Program-made: the position numbers and the translations under genes
The notes under the pieces: generated by a model
What the model was told of the DNA's origin: nothing
What the model saw: the letters and a program-made list of their open reading frames with translations, nothing else
Database searches by the model: none
In this document: positions 9,202 through 17,406 of the stretch, piece after piece
How the letters are laid out: each line of letters opens with the position of its first letter
Numbering within the stretch: the stretch's first letter is position 1
NCBI GenBank assembly: GCA_024761205.1
Contig: JAMASS010000016.1
Coordinates: 1 to 64,000, forward strand
Direction: 5' to 3'
DNA: 64,000 nt
Origin: Limisphaerales bacterium
GTDB taxonomy: Bacteria > Verrucomicrobiota > Verrucomicrobiia > Limisphaerales > AAA164-E04

Positions 9202-10236
9202 TTATTCTTCGGTCATGAATTTGACGCCGGCCCCCTTCTTGAGGTCTTCGAGGTACTTCGGCAACTTTTTCTCGATGAACTTGGCTTCGAGATTTGTACG
9301 AATAAAGGCTTCCACCTCTTTTAGCGGGCGCAGTTTGGCGAGGCGATGTTCAAGGATTTTAACTAGGTGAAGGCCGGCGCCGATCGTCATGATTTCACTG
9401 ATTCCACCATCGGGGAGGCCAAAAACCGGAACCTCGAATTCGGGTTTCGTTTGACCTTTGAAGATGACGGTCTGGCCGCCCTTGTGGCGCGTCAGCGGAT
9501 CTTCCGAATAATCGGTTGCCAGTTTGGCAAAATCTTCACCGGCTAAGGCGCGGCGTCGGATGTCCTCCATGAGTGCTTCCCGTTCTTTGAGGGCTTTTTC
9601 TGGCAGCACTGCTCCGCTACCCGGGAAAACTCGGGAGATGAAGATGCACCGAATATTCACGGATTCCGGTTCGGTGAAGGCTTGTTGATTCTGTTGATAG
9701 TATTGGCGGATCTCGGATTTGGGAACGAGGTAATTGCCTTTTACCTCGCGCTGTAACACTGCTTTCACCACACCTCTCTCATACAACTGTTGTCGAAAAT
9801 AGTCTTCCGATACTCCGGAGGCGACAATGTGGCGTTGCATGGATTCCTCGGAGCCGAGGCGTTCTCGGAGAGCGTCGAGCTCTTGTTTGACAAAGGCATC
9901 GCCCGCGACCAACTCAGTCTTCGTCGCGCGGCCCAAAATGATCTTTGTTGTGATCAGTTTGTCGAGCAGCTGTGCTTCCAGTTTATCTCGTTGGCTGCTG
10001 GGAATCGGAATTCCCTGAGAGGCCTTGTTGGCTTTGATGAAGATAAAGGCGCGGTCGAGCTCGTTCCGAGTGACCTGAACGTTTTTTCCAGCTGCCAGAA
10101 CTTTGTCGGGAAAGAGATCGCTAAAATCGTTCAGATCCCCGACAGCGCCCCTAGTGAATGGCTCGACTGACATTGAGGCAAAAAAAAGGGTTAAGACAAG
10201 GAACAGAACACGGATGGCGTGATAGCGATCTATCAT
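9202..10236 (-). CDS. Parvulin-type peptidyl-prolyl isomerase (SurA/PrsA-like)
   Basis: The 344-residue protein starts with a signal-like stretch (AIRVLFLVLTLFFASMSV, residues 7-24), so it acts outside the cytoplasm. Residues ~60-190 form a SurA_N-like helical chaperone region (DKLEAQLLDKLITTKIILG; EDYFRQQLYERGVVKAVLQ). Residues ~195-305 form a parvulin domain: VNIRCIFISR, FAKLATDYSEDPLTRHKGG, FGLPDGGISEIM and GLHLVKILEH. A helical tail follows. Family role: folding of outer-membrane or secreted proteins. It lies 119 bp downstream of serA on the same strand, with a terminator-like hairpin in between, so it probably has its own promoter. Confidence 0.85.
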   Translation of the reverse strand: MIDRYHAIRVLFLVLTLFFASMSVEPFTRGAVGDLNDFSDLFPDKVLAAGKNVQVTRNELDRAFIFIKANKASQGIPIPSSQRDKLEAQLLDKLITTKIILGRATKTELVAGDAFVKQELDALRERLGSEESMQRHIVASGVSEDYFRQQLYERGVVKAVLQREVKGNYLVPKSEIRQYYQQNQQAFTEPESVNIRCIFISRVFPGSGAVLPEKALKEREALMEDIRRRALAGEDFAKLATDYSEDPLTRHKGGQTVIFKGQTKPEFEVPVFGLPDGGISEIMTIGAGLHLVKILEHRLAKLRPLKEVEAFIRTNLEAKFIEKKLPKYLEDLKKGAGVKFMTEE

Positions 10237-10262
10237 AACGGTGGAAAGCTTCGATGGCTTGA

Positions 10263-10350
10263 GGAAACTCTGATTTGGTCCCCGGGCTTTGCTGTTTTCG
10301 GTGATTTTTCCGGAAAAAACCGAGTTTCCGGTTATCTAATCAGAGTTTCC
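10263..10350. repeat. 13-bp inverted repeat enclosing a 14-bp palindrome between serA and the parvulin gene
   Basis: GGAAACTCTGATT at 10263-10275 is exactly repeated in inverse at 10338-10350. Inside lies TTTTTCCGGAAAAA (10305-10318), a perfect palindrome overlapping the serA terminator hairpin. It could form a cruciform or long RNA hairpin, or be two operator sites ahead of the parvulin gene. Confidence 0.6.
10314..10333 (-). terminator. Intrinsic terminator after serA
   Basis: Read on the minus strand, 23 bp past the serA stop codon, the DNA is AACCG-gaaact-CGGTT followed by a run of Ts (six Ts in all from the last stem bases). A short stem with a U tract is a classical Rho-independent terminator, though the stem is only 5 bp. 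Confidence 0.55.
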
Positions 10351-10355
10351 TTAAC

Positions 10356-11945
10356 TTATAGATTTGCAATACGCACGCTACTAATATTTTCAAGGTTGCC
10401 GATTTCCTCCACTACTTCAGGCGGAGGCACACTGTCCAAATGGAGCACGGTGATGGTTTTGCCGCCGGCTGCGTCTCGGTTCATGCTCATGTTTGCGATG
10501 TTGATATTGTATTTGCCCAGGAGGCTGCCGAGAGCGCCGATGAGTCCCGGCCGATCGTTGTTGGACACTAGGCACAAGACCCCGTTCGGGTCGATTTCCA
10601 CGGGCATGCTGTTGAGTCGCACGATGCGGGGGTTCATGTTGGCGCCGAAGAAAGTGCCACCGGCGGACGCCTTGCTCTTTCCTTGGAATGCTGCGACGTG
10701 CAGCCACTCTGCGTAACCGGTTTCCTCGTTGGATTTCACCTGTTCCACGACTAGGCCGAGCGACGTGGCCAGGGAATTGGCGTTCACGAGGTTGACGTCC
10801 GTTCCGCCCGCATTCGACAGAAAGCCCTTGAGGACACAGCGAGAAATAGGGTCGCCAGGGGCATCGGTCGCCTTGCCACCGAAGGTAATGACCAGGCGGT
10901 CATTGCGTTGCGGCGCCAGCTGGGACAACAGCCGGCCCAGCTTTTCGCCCAGCGTGAGATAGGGCGCGACTAACGCAGCCGTTTGAGCGTCAAGGCTGGG
11001 CATGTTCACTGCGTTCTGAATGGTCCCGCTACGCAAGTAGTTCGTAATCGTTTCGGCGATCTCAATGCCGACATTGTCTTGAGCCTCCTCGGTGCTGGCT
11101 CCCAAGTGTGGTGTCATGACGACCTGATCGAGCTTGCGAAACGGATGATCTTCCGGCAGGGGCTCCGTTTCATAAACATCAAATGCCGCTCCGGCGACGG
11201 TTCCATTTTCAATCGCTTCAATCAGATCGGATTCGTTCACGATGCCGCCCCGGGCGCAATTGAGAATGCGAACACCCTGCTTCATCTTTTGAAAGGCTGC
11301 GCGGTTGATCATGCCGCGGGTTTCGTCGCTCATCGGCATGTGAACCGTTATGAAATCAGCTTCCGCGAAAATCTCGTCGAGGTCTTTCATCTCGACCTGA
11401 AGCGCTTGAGCGCGGGAGAGGGAGAGGTAAGGATCGTAGGCAAAGACTCGCATGCCGAAGGCGATGGCGCGTCGAGCTACTTCCGTGCCGATGCGGCCAA
11501 GGCCGAGAATCCCGAGCGTCTTGCGGTAAAGCTCCACCCCTTTGTAGGCTTTGCGATTCCAGGCGCCTTGTTTGATGGACATGTGGGCTTGGGGAATTTT
11601 TCGAGCGGTCGCCATGAGCATTGAGAAGGTGAGTTCTGCGGTGGAGACGGTGTTGCCCCCGGGTGTGTTCATCACCACGATGCCCCGTTGGGTGGCCGCT
11701 TCGACATCAATGTTATCAACGCCCACACCGGCTCGGCCCACGACTTTCAGCTTCGGCGCTGCTTCCATGACCGCTTTGGTGATCTTGGTCTCCGAGCGGA
11801 CCACCATGGCGCCGACATCTTTGACAATAGGCAGGAGCGCCGCTTGGTCGAGATGATCGGGCAACACTTCGACATCAAGGTCGGAGTGCTGCCGAAATTG
11901 TTCGACCCCCTTGCTCGAAATGGGGTCGCAGATCATTACTTTCAT
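10356..11945 (-). CDS. serA: D-3-phosphoglycerate dehydrogenase
   Basis: The 529-residue protein is the long form of SerA: substrate/nucleotide-binding domains to ~310, an ASB (allosteric substrate binding) domain ~320-450 and a C-terminal ACT domain. It oxidises 3-phosphoglycerate to 3-phosphohydroxypyruvate with NAD+, the first step of serine synthesis. The NAD motif is LGILGLGRIGTEVARRAIAF (about 144-163), catalytic Arg in NCARGGIVNE, catalytic His in MTPHLGASTEEAQ. The ACT part reads VLCLVSNNDRPGLIGALGSL and is the usual serine feedback site. Length and domain order match Bacillus/Mycobacterium-type SerA. It is followed by a terminator and the parvulin gene. Confidence 0.95.
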   Translation of the reverse strand: MKVMICDPISSKGVEQFRQHSDLDVEVLPDHLDQAALLPIVKDVGAMVVRSETKITKAVMEAAPKLKVVGRAGVGVDNIDVEAATQRGIVVMNTPGGNTVSTAELTFSMLMATARKIPQAHMSIKQGAWNRKAYKGVELYRKTLGILGLGRIGTEVARRAIAFGMRVFAYDPYLSLSRAQALQVEMKDLDEIFAEADFITVHMPMSDETRGMINRAAFQKMKQGVRILNCARGGIVNESDLIEAIENGTVAGAAFDVYETEPLPEDHPFRKLDQVVMTPHLGASTEEAQDNVGIEIAETITNYLRSGTIQNAVNMPSLDAQTAALVAPYLTLGEKLGRLLSQLAPQRNDRLVITFGGKATDAPGDPISRCVLKGFLSNAGGTDVNLVNANSLATSLGLVVEQVKSNEETGYAEWLHVAAFQGKSKASAGGTFFGANMNPRIVRLNSMPVEIDPNGVLCLVSNNDRPGLIGALGSLLGKYNINIANMSMNRDAAGGKTITVLHLDSVPPPEVVEEIGNLENISSVRIANL

Positions 11946-12200
11946 AAAACCAAGGGGCGTAATCTAGGGAAAACGGGTGTTGAGGTCAAATCTTGGCGGG
12001 ATTTACGGCTGGCGTTGATGAAACGACTAGAGCGAGCAAGAAAATCCTGAGGGTCTCGGAATCCATCCGCCAAAAAATTCGGCGCGCGCTCGGCGTCAAG
12101 GGGCATCGGGAGAGCTTCGGTGAAGCGCTCAAGAAAAGAGGATCAGAAGGCCGATTCTTTCAGGCGCCATTGTCTCGGGCGCCGGGTTCAGGGCATTGGC

Positions 12201-13067
12201 TTAGGAAGCGGCTCGGGCGTATCCTTCGCGGTAGGACGGATATTGAAACTTGAAGTGCAACTCGTTGCGGAGGCGTTGATTGGAAACTCGCTTGTTGGTC
12301 ACGGCGCGTTTTCTTTGTCTGAGCTCGCTCTCTGAGGCGGAGGGTGGGAGCGGTTTGCCGAGTTTGGCCGCTAGCCAGGAGAAAAAATCGAACTGAGTAA
12401 CGGGGCGGCAATCGGTGAGGTTGTATGCCTGCCCTGGGGATCCGTTTTCCAGCGTGCAAATGATGGCCGTTGCGAGATCATCAACGTGGATCATGTTCAT
12501 GATGCGGGACCCGTCGCCGATCATGGCGGCCTCGTTTTTGAGGTACTTGTGGAACAAATAGCCACGCCCCGGTCCGTAGATGCCGGAGGCTCGGGTGACG
12601 AGTGCGGGAAATTGGCGGCCGCGCCAGGCATTTAACAGTAGGTCTTCCGTTTCTACCAAGGTCCGGCCGGCCTCTGTTGCGGGCAGGCGCGGAGCCGTCT
12701 CGTCGACCCACGAGCCGTCGGTTTGTCCGTAGACGCTGGTGCTGCTGACATGGAGGTAGCGTTGGATTCCGTTTTTCGCCAGGTGTTTGACCAGAGAGCG
12801 AGTCGCTTCAAAATAAACCTGTCGGTAGACTGCGGCGCCTCGGCGCGACGATGAAACTGCATTGATCGCCCATTGAATGGAGGTCGGAATCCGTTTCAGT
12901 TCACTTGGCTTGGTGATGTCGATTGCGAGAGGGGTGATCCCGGCAGCCTCGAAGGGCGCGTGGTCGATGATCGACCTGCGAATGCCATAGACGCGGTGTC
13001 CCTTCTTAACGAGTTGGGTCGCAACACGCAGCCCCACGTAGCCGCAGCCTATGACCACCGTGTCCAT
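12201..13067 (-). CDS. NAD-dependent epimerase/dehydratase family protein (YeeZ-like)
   Basis: The 288-residue protein opens with the Rossmann motif VVIGCGYVGLRVATQLVKKG (4-23), which binds NAD(P). RYLHVSSTSVYGQTDGSWVD supplies the Ser/Tyr region of extended SDR enzymes, and GIYGPGRGYLFH and MIHVDDLATAIICTLE are typical later segments. The YxxxK catalytic pair of active epimerases is not obvious, as in other YeeZ/YbjS-like proteins, so substrate and activity are unknown. It lies between serA and the Sel1-protease gene on the same strand but with 170-250 bp gaps, so an operon is not evident. Confidence 0.75.
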   Translation of the reverse strand: MDTVVIGCGYVGLRVATQLVKKGHRVYGIRRSIIDHAPFEAAGITPLAIDITKPSELKRIPTSIQWAINAVSSSRRGAAVYRQVYFEATRSLVKHLAKNGIQRYLHVSSTSVYGQTDGSWVDETAPRLPATEAGRTLVETEDLLLNAWRGRQFPALVTRASGIYGPGRGYLFHKYLKNEAAMIGDGSRIMNMIHVDDLATAIICTLENGSPGQAYNLTDCRPVTQFDFFSWLAAKLGKPLPPSASESELRQRKRAVTNKRVSNQRLRNELHFKFQYPSYREGYARAAS

Positions 13068-13240
13068 GGCGCCCGATTCAGAGATCGTTGCGACAAAAAG
13101 GCAAGGTCTTTGCAGACAACCCGATTTTGACGGCGGCGGGAAAAGGATGTGTGGGGTGTCGGGGAGCGCATTCGGGATAAGGCCGCGCCAGAAAACGCCG
13201 ACGGCATCGCGTCACCCCTTCCAATGCACCCCGCGCGGCG

Positions 13241-14893
13241 TCAATGATAACAATAAATCGCCACGGTGAAGCCCTTGGCCATCGACGCGATGCGTTCCGG
13301 CTCGCGCTCCGAATCCGAGGATTGCCGGCGGTAGCTCACGCCGTTCAGGTCGAGAAAGCCGCGCACCCGCTGGCTCTTGATGGCGAAGTTGACGTTTTGC
13401 GCGTCTTTGTCGGCGAGTTTGCTCACTACCACGCCCACGACGTTCCCCGCCTTGTCAAGCACCGGGCCGCCGCTGTTGCCGCCCTGAATGGGCGCAGTCA
13501 ATTGAAACTTTCCCGAATTGCCGCCCAATCCGTGCTCCGAACTGACGCTGCCCCGCGTCACGTTCAACGTCTTCGAGAGAATCCCTTGCAGGGGAAATCC
13601 CGCCACCGTCACGTGAAATCCCGCCACCGTCACGTCCGAGTTGAGCGGGGCGCGCTCCGAGCGGCTGAAGGCGGCCGGCGTGCCGAGGGCGCGCTCGGCC
13701 TTGAGCAAGGCGAGGTCGTTGTCAGCGTTCGTGGTCGCCACCTCGGCGTCATACATCTTGCCCGCTAGGTTCACGGTGACGCGGTCGCAATTCTCAATGA
13801 CGTGATAGTTGGTCACGATGTGGCCCTCGTCACTGACGATGAACCCGCTGCCGTTGCTCTGGTATTGGGGCGGCTCGAACGGCAGGGGAAGGGAAAGCGG
13901 GCCGCCACCAATGCGCTCCGCTAGCTCATGGCTGAGCTTCTGGGCCTCGGCAATCTGGTCGACAGTCATGTGTTCCTGGAGCGTATTTATGCGTTCCTGG
14001 AGGGTATTTCGCCTTTCTTCCGCCAGTCTATGTCTATAGTTCTGCTCGGCGGCGAGGGCGAGGTTGAGCCAAGCGTAGGCTCGAACGTAATCCTTGGGAA
14101 CACCCTCACCCTTAGAGTACATGCCTCCCAAGTGGCATTGGACATCGGCATCTCCCTGCTCGGCGGCCTTGCGATACCAGAACGCGGCCTGGCTCTTGTC
14201 CTCGGGGACGCCATCGCCGAGGTAGTACCTGTATCCCAGCCAGTATTGGGCGTCGGCGTCTCCCTGCTCGGCGACCTTGCGCCACCAGAACGCGGTCTGG
14301 CTGTCATCCTGGGGGACGCCCTCACCCTTGGCGTACATGTATCCCAGCCAGTATTGGGCGGCGGCGTGTCCCTGCTCGGCGGCCTTGCGATACCAGAACG
14401 CGGCCTGGCTCTTGTCCTCGGGGACGCCATCGCCGAGGTAGTACCTGTCTCCCAGCCGGTATTGGGCGTCGGCGGCCTTGCGATACCAGAACACGGCCTT
14501 GCGATACCAGAACACGGCCTTGCTGTAATCTTTAGGGAGGCCCTCGCCGAAGCGGTAGCTGTCTCCCAGCCGGTATTGGGCGGCGGCGTCTCCCTGCTCG
14601 GCGGCTTTGCGATACCAGAACACGGCCTGGCCGTGATCTTTGGGGACACCCTCACCGAAGCGGTAGCTGTCTCCCAGCCGGTATTGGGCGTCGGCGTGTC
14701 CCTGCTCGGCGGCCTTGCCATACCAGAACGCGGCCTGGCTGTAATCCTTGGGGACGCCCTTGCCGAAGTGGTACATGTTTCCCAAGATGTATTGGGTGTA
14801 TTGGGCGGCGGCGTGTCCCTGATCGGCAGCCTTGCGATACCAGAGTATGGCCTGACGGAGATCTTCGGGGGTGCCCTCGCCTTCGTCGTGCAT
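13241..14893 (-). CDS. Sel1-repeat protein with C-terminal trypsin-like serine protease domain (5' end severed)
   Basis: From ATG 14893 the product has 550 residues. Residues 1-265 hold about seven Sel1 repeats (each ~36 residues with AxFWYRKAAEQGxAxAQYxLG), a protein-protein interaction solenoid. After a helical linker (~265-335) comes an S1C/HtrA-like protease: His in VTNYHVIE (~362), Asp in NADNDLALLK (~392), Ser in QGGNSGGPVLD (~474). No PDZ domain follows. Upstream, the same frame continues to ATG 15049 through a TAA at 14927-14929, so the signal peptide is cut off from the body. Two 21-bp tandem duplications lie inside. Without the leader the protease would stay in the cytoplasm; it may be a recent pseudogene. 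Confidence 0.7.
   Translation of the reverse strand: MHDEGEGTPEDLRQAILWYRKAADQGHAAAQYTQYILGNMYHFGKGVPKDYSQAAFWYGKAAEQGHADAQYRLGDSYRFGEGVPKDHGQAVFWYRKAAEQGDAAAQYRLGDSYRFGEGLPKDYSKAVFWYRKAVFWYRKAADAQYRLGDRYYLGDGVPEDKSQAAFWYRKAAEQGHAAAQYWLGYMYAKGEGVPQDDSQTAFWWRKVAEQGDADAQYWLGYRYYLGDGVPEDKSQAAFWYRKAAEQGDADVQCHLGGMYSKGEGVPKDYVRAYAWLNLALAAEQNYRHRLAEERRNTLQERINTLQEHMTVDQIAEAQKLSHELAERIGGGPLSLPLPFEPPQYQSNGSGFIVSDEGHIVTNYHVIENCDRVTVNLAGKMYDAEVATTNADNDLALLKAERALGTPAAFSRSERAPLNSDVTVAGFHVTVAGFPLQGILSKTLNVTRGSVSSEHGLGGNSGKFQLTAPIQGGNSGGPVLDKAGNVVGVVVSKLADKDAQNVNFAIKSQRVRGFLDLNGVSYRRQSSDSEREPERIASMAKGFTVAIYCYH
13594..13635. repeat. 21-bp perfect tandem duplication in the protease domain
   Basis: The 21-bp unit beginning GAAATCCCGCC sits at 13594-13614 and 13615-13635. 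It turns the usual DVTVAGFPLQG into DVTVAGFHVTVAGFPLQG, adding seven residues to the protease domain without shifting the frame. Confidence 0.85.
14478..14519. repeat. 21-bp perfect tandem duplication in the Sel1 region
   Basis: The 21-bp unit beginning TTGCGATACCAG is present at 14478-14498 and 14499-14519, producing AVFWYRKAVFWYRKAAD, seven residues more than the Sel1 period allows. Confidence 0.85.
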
Positions 14894-14926
14894 GAGTCCC
14901 AGGTTAAATTGGGCTTTGGCGTTTCT

Positions 14927-15049
14927 TTACTTGGCCAAGGGCCGGCATTCGCGCAGGGTCGCGGCGTAGTCGGCCGGCGGTGTTGCCGTTAGGAGCAGGA
15001 GGAGTGTCAGCAGGGTGCCGCCGGGAGTGCAAGATTTGAGTAGTTTCAT
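14927..15049 (-). other. Severed signal peptide of the Sel1-repeat protease gene
   Basis: ATG 15049 opens a 40-residue frame in phase with the Sel1-protease gene: basic start MKLLKSC, hydrophobic core TLLTLLLLLTATPP and a polar end (LRECRPLAK), then TAA at 14927-14929. Directly after the stop the same frame reads RNAKAQFNLGLMHDEGEG, the start of the first Sel1 repeat. One codon substitution explains the break (for example CAA or AAA to TAA). Confidence 0.7.
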
Positions 15050-15119
15050 GCCTGTCATCCGGGTGTTCTCAAAGAGAGGGCGTTCAAGCGCGTTGTATCG
15101 GTGTTGTTGAGTTTTTGGG

Positions 15120-15989
15120 TTAGACGTCGCAGAGGCGGACGGCTTCGTAGAGGGAGCCGAGGGGGTGGCGTTTGGGGATGAATTCTTGGGCGATGTAGCC
15201 TTTGAAGCCGGTATCGACGATGGCTTGGGAGATGGCGCGGTAGTTGAGTTCTTGGGTGTGATCGATCTCGTTGCGGCCGGGATTGCCGCCGGTGTGATAG
15301 TGGGCGAAGTAGGGGTGGTTTTCCCGGATTGTTCGGATGACGTCGCCTTCCATGATTTGCATGTGGTAGATGTCGTAGAGGAGTTTGAAGCGTTCTGAGC
15401 CCACCCGGTTGCAAAGTTCGATGCCCCAGGCTGACTTGTCGCATTGGTAGTCTTTGTGGTTGACCTTGCTGTTCAGGAGTTCCATGCAGACGGTGATTTT
15501 GTGTTTTTCAGCGATCGGCATCACTTTTTTGAGGCCTTCGGCACAGACTTTGAGGCCTTCTTCGTCGTCCAGGCCCTCGCGGTTTCCTGAGAAACAAATA
15601 ATGTTTGGGAATCCGGCGTTGGCGACTTGGGGGATCATTTTTTGGAAGCCTTCGATCAGCCAGCCGTGATTTTCGCGCCGGTTGAATCCCTTCGCAATTT
15701 TGCCGGGGCCGTTGGACATGGCACAAAGGAGGCCGTGTTTTTGGATGATGGGGAAATCGGCGGGATCGAGCAATTCTACTGAGTGCATGCCAAACTGCGC
15801 GGCGGCTTGGGCGAGTTCTTCAACGCTGAGGCCCCGATAGCACCATTTGCAAACCGAGTGGCGGACCTTGCCGCCGAGTTTGATGGGTTTAATGGAGGCG
15901 GCTTCGAGGAGATGGGGTGTCATGGCGGCGGCAATGGCGGCACCAGCGCTCGTTTTGAGTGCGCTCCGGCGAGAGAGTTTGTTTTTCAT
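15120..15989 (-). CDS. TIM-barrel sugar isomerase/epimerase, hydroxypyruvate isomerase-like, exported
   Basis: From ATG 15989 the protein has 289 residues; an ATG at 16028 would add 13 residues ahead of a good export signal, so I prefer the inner start. The N-terminus KLSRRSALKTSAGAAIAAAM has a twin-arginine-like SRRSALK motif followed by a hydrophobic stretch. The rest is an AP-endonuclease-2/xylose isomerase-like barrel: VELLDPADFP, CMELLNSKVNHKDYQC (metal-binding Glu), LLYDIYHMQIMEGD (metal-binding Asp and His), AHYHTGGNPGRNE and FKGYIAQEFIPK (last Glu). Motif order fits hydroxypyruvate isomerase (interconverting hydroxypyruvate and tartronate semialdehyde), but PVC genomes carry many such proteins of unknown substrate. 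Confidence 0.75.
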   Translation of the reverse strand: MKNKLSRRSALKTSAGAAIAAAMTPHLLEAASIKPIKLGGKVRHSVCKWCYRGLSVEELAQAAAQFGMHSVELLDPADFPIIQKHGLLCAMSNGPGKIAKGFNRRENHGWLIEGFQKMIPQVANAGFPNIICFSGNREGLDDEEGLKVCAEGLKKVMPIAEKHKITVCMELLNSKVNHKDYQCDKSAWGIELCNRVGSERFKLLYDIYHMQIMEGDVIRTIRENHPYFAHYHTGGNPGRNEIDHTQELNYRAISQAIVDTGFKGYIAQEFIPKRHPLGSLYEAVRLCDV

Positions 15990-16196
15990 AGCTGTTGGAA
16001 AAGGGTTGTTTGTCGGACGAATAGACAAGAAAGTGAACTGTTCGTCAATGGATTCTAACGCCGGAAGGAGTGGTTACGGCGGCTGTAGGTGATCTTCTCT
16101 GCGGTGGTCCATCGGGTAATTCCTCGACGCTGATGGGATATTTCCCTTCTTTTGTGTAGGGTTTTGTCTTAGGAAAGTGGGTTTGATGAAAAACGA

Positions 16197-17384
16197 ATGA
16201 GTTACCGTTTGCTGAATAGAACGAAGAAGCGTGTTGGATCCGTCCGGTTTGTCATCCTCACCGGCGTCCTTTCCCTCATTGCGGGCTGTGGTCCGGATAA
16301 GGATAGCGAGGAAGGGTTGGTGAAGAAGAAGGCGGAGGCGAAACCCGTGTTGGTGGAGTTGGGTCAGGTGAAGCGCGGGATGATTGAGGAGCTGTTGGAT
16401 CGTTCATCGGCCTTGGAGGCCGAGGCTCAGGTGCAGGTGCTGGCGAGGACGCAGAATCCAGCCGTCGAGCTCTTAGTCGAGGAGGGGGATTTGGTGGCGA
16501 AGGATCAGGTGTTGCTTCGGTTGGAAAGTGACCGGCAGGAGACGGATTACGCCCAAGCACTGAGCCAATTGGAGGAGGCCCTGATTGAATTTGATCGGCA
16601 GGAGAGTCTCTATCAGCAGCAGCTCATTAGCGAGTCTGAGTATCGCAACGCAAAGTTTAGATATAATCGGGCGGAACTGACCGCCGAAACGGCCAAGCGG
16701 CAGCTGGAATACACGGAAGTGCGGGCACCGATCAAAGGCACGATCACGAGCCGGTCTGTGAAAGTCGGGGATCAGGTTAATTTGGGCACGCCGATCTTTG
16801 AGATCATCGATTTGGAGTCGACGGTGGCTGTTGTCCATGTCCCTGAGCAATATCTACCGAAACTCAAGGCTGGCATGGAAGCTCGGCTCATATCCGATAC
16901 CTATGGGGGCAAGGGGTTTGCCGGCTATGTGAAACGAGTTTCTCCGGTGGTCGAGGCGCGAGCCGGTACGGTCAAAGTGGTCGTAGGGGTGAAAGAATTG
17001 GGGCCGTTGCGTCCGGGAATGTGGGTGGTGGTCGAGCTGGTCCTGGATTCGAACCCGGATGCCCTGCTGATACCGAAACGAGCCATCACCTACGACAATG
17101 ATCAAACCTTTGTTTTTAAGGTTTATTCGGACACCAATGGCGTGATGCGCGCGCGCCGACACCTCGTGGTGCAGAGGAATGTGGATAAGCTGAACGTCGA
17201 ACCGATGGATGGTTTTGAACTTGGGGACACCATCGTGGTCGCCGGGCACGCCGGTTTGAAAGACGCCGCCGCGGTGCGCGTTCTGAAGGAACTGGATCAA
17301 CTCAGCTTGGTCCCCGACGGGGTCATTTTTCCCACCAATGCTGTCTCGGCGAGCACGCAGCGGCCGCCGCCGGGAATGAACTAG
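16197..17384 (+). CDS. RND efflux periplasmic adaptor (membrane fusion protein), lipoprotein
   Basis: The 395-residue protein begins with a basic, hydrophobic leader ending in a lipobox-like LSLIAGCGPD (Cys ~31), so it is probably a lipoprotein. It then has the biotinyl-lipoyl half VELLVEEGDLVAKDQVLLRL, an alpha-helical hairpin (YAQALSQLEEALIEFDRQES; QQLISESEYRNAKFRYNRAE), the second lipoyl half VRAPIKGTITSRSVKVGDQV and beta-barrel/membrane-proximal domains (RPGMWVVVELV; LIPKRAITYDND). This is the HlyD/AcrA layout. It links the inner-membrane pumps encoded at 17407 and 21090 to an outer-membrane channel not encoded here. The pump gene begins 22 bp downstream, so they form one operon. Confidence 0.9.
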   Translation: MSYRLLNRTKKRVGSVRFVILTGVLSLIAGCGPDKDSEEGLVKKKAEAKPVLVELGQVKRGMIEELLDRSSALEAEAQVQVLARTQNPAVELLVEEGDLVAKDQVLLRLESDRQETDYAQALSQLEEALIEFDRQESLYQQQLISESEYRNAKFRYNRAELTAETAKRQLEYTEVRAPIKGTITSRSVKVGDQVNLGTPIFEIIDLESTVAVVHVPEQYLPKLKAGMEARLISDTYGGKGFAGYVKRVSPVVEARAGTVKVVVGVKELGPLRPGMWVVVELVLDSNPDALLIPKRAITYDNDQTFVFKVYSDTNGVMRARRHLVVQRNVDKLNVEPMDGFELGDTIVVAGHAGLKDAAAVRVLKELDQLSLVPDGVIFPTNAVSASTQRPPPGMN

Positions 17385-17406
17385 TTCCGGGGCTTCCTAA
17401 GATCGC

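Noticed and set aside
10983..11624. A 213-codon open frame antisense to serA
   Set aside because: Contained in serA, which shows every domain of the enzyme; no independent motif.
13928..14992. A 354-codon open frame on the plus strand across the Sel1-repeat gene
   Set aside because: It is the mirror of the periodic Sel1 codons; its product is a monotonous VSLLGGLAIPERGLAVILGD-like repeat. The minus strand carries Sel1 repeats and a full protease triad.
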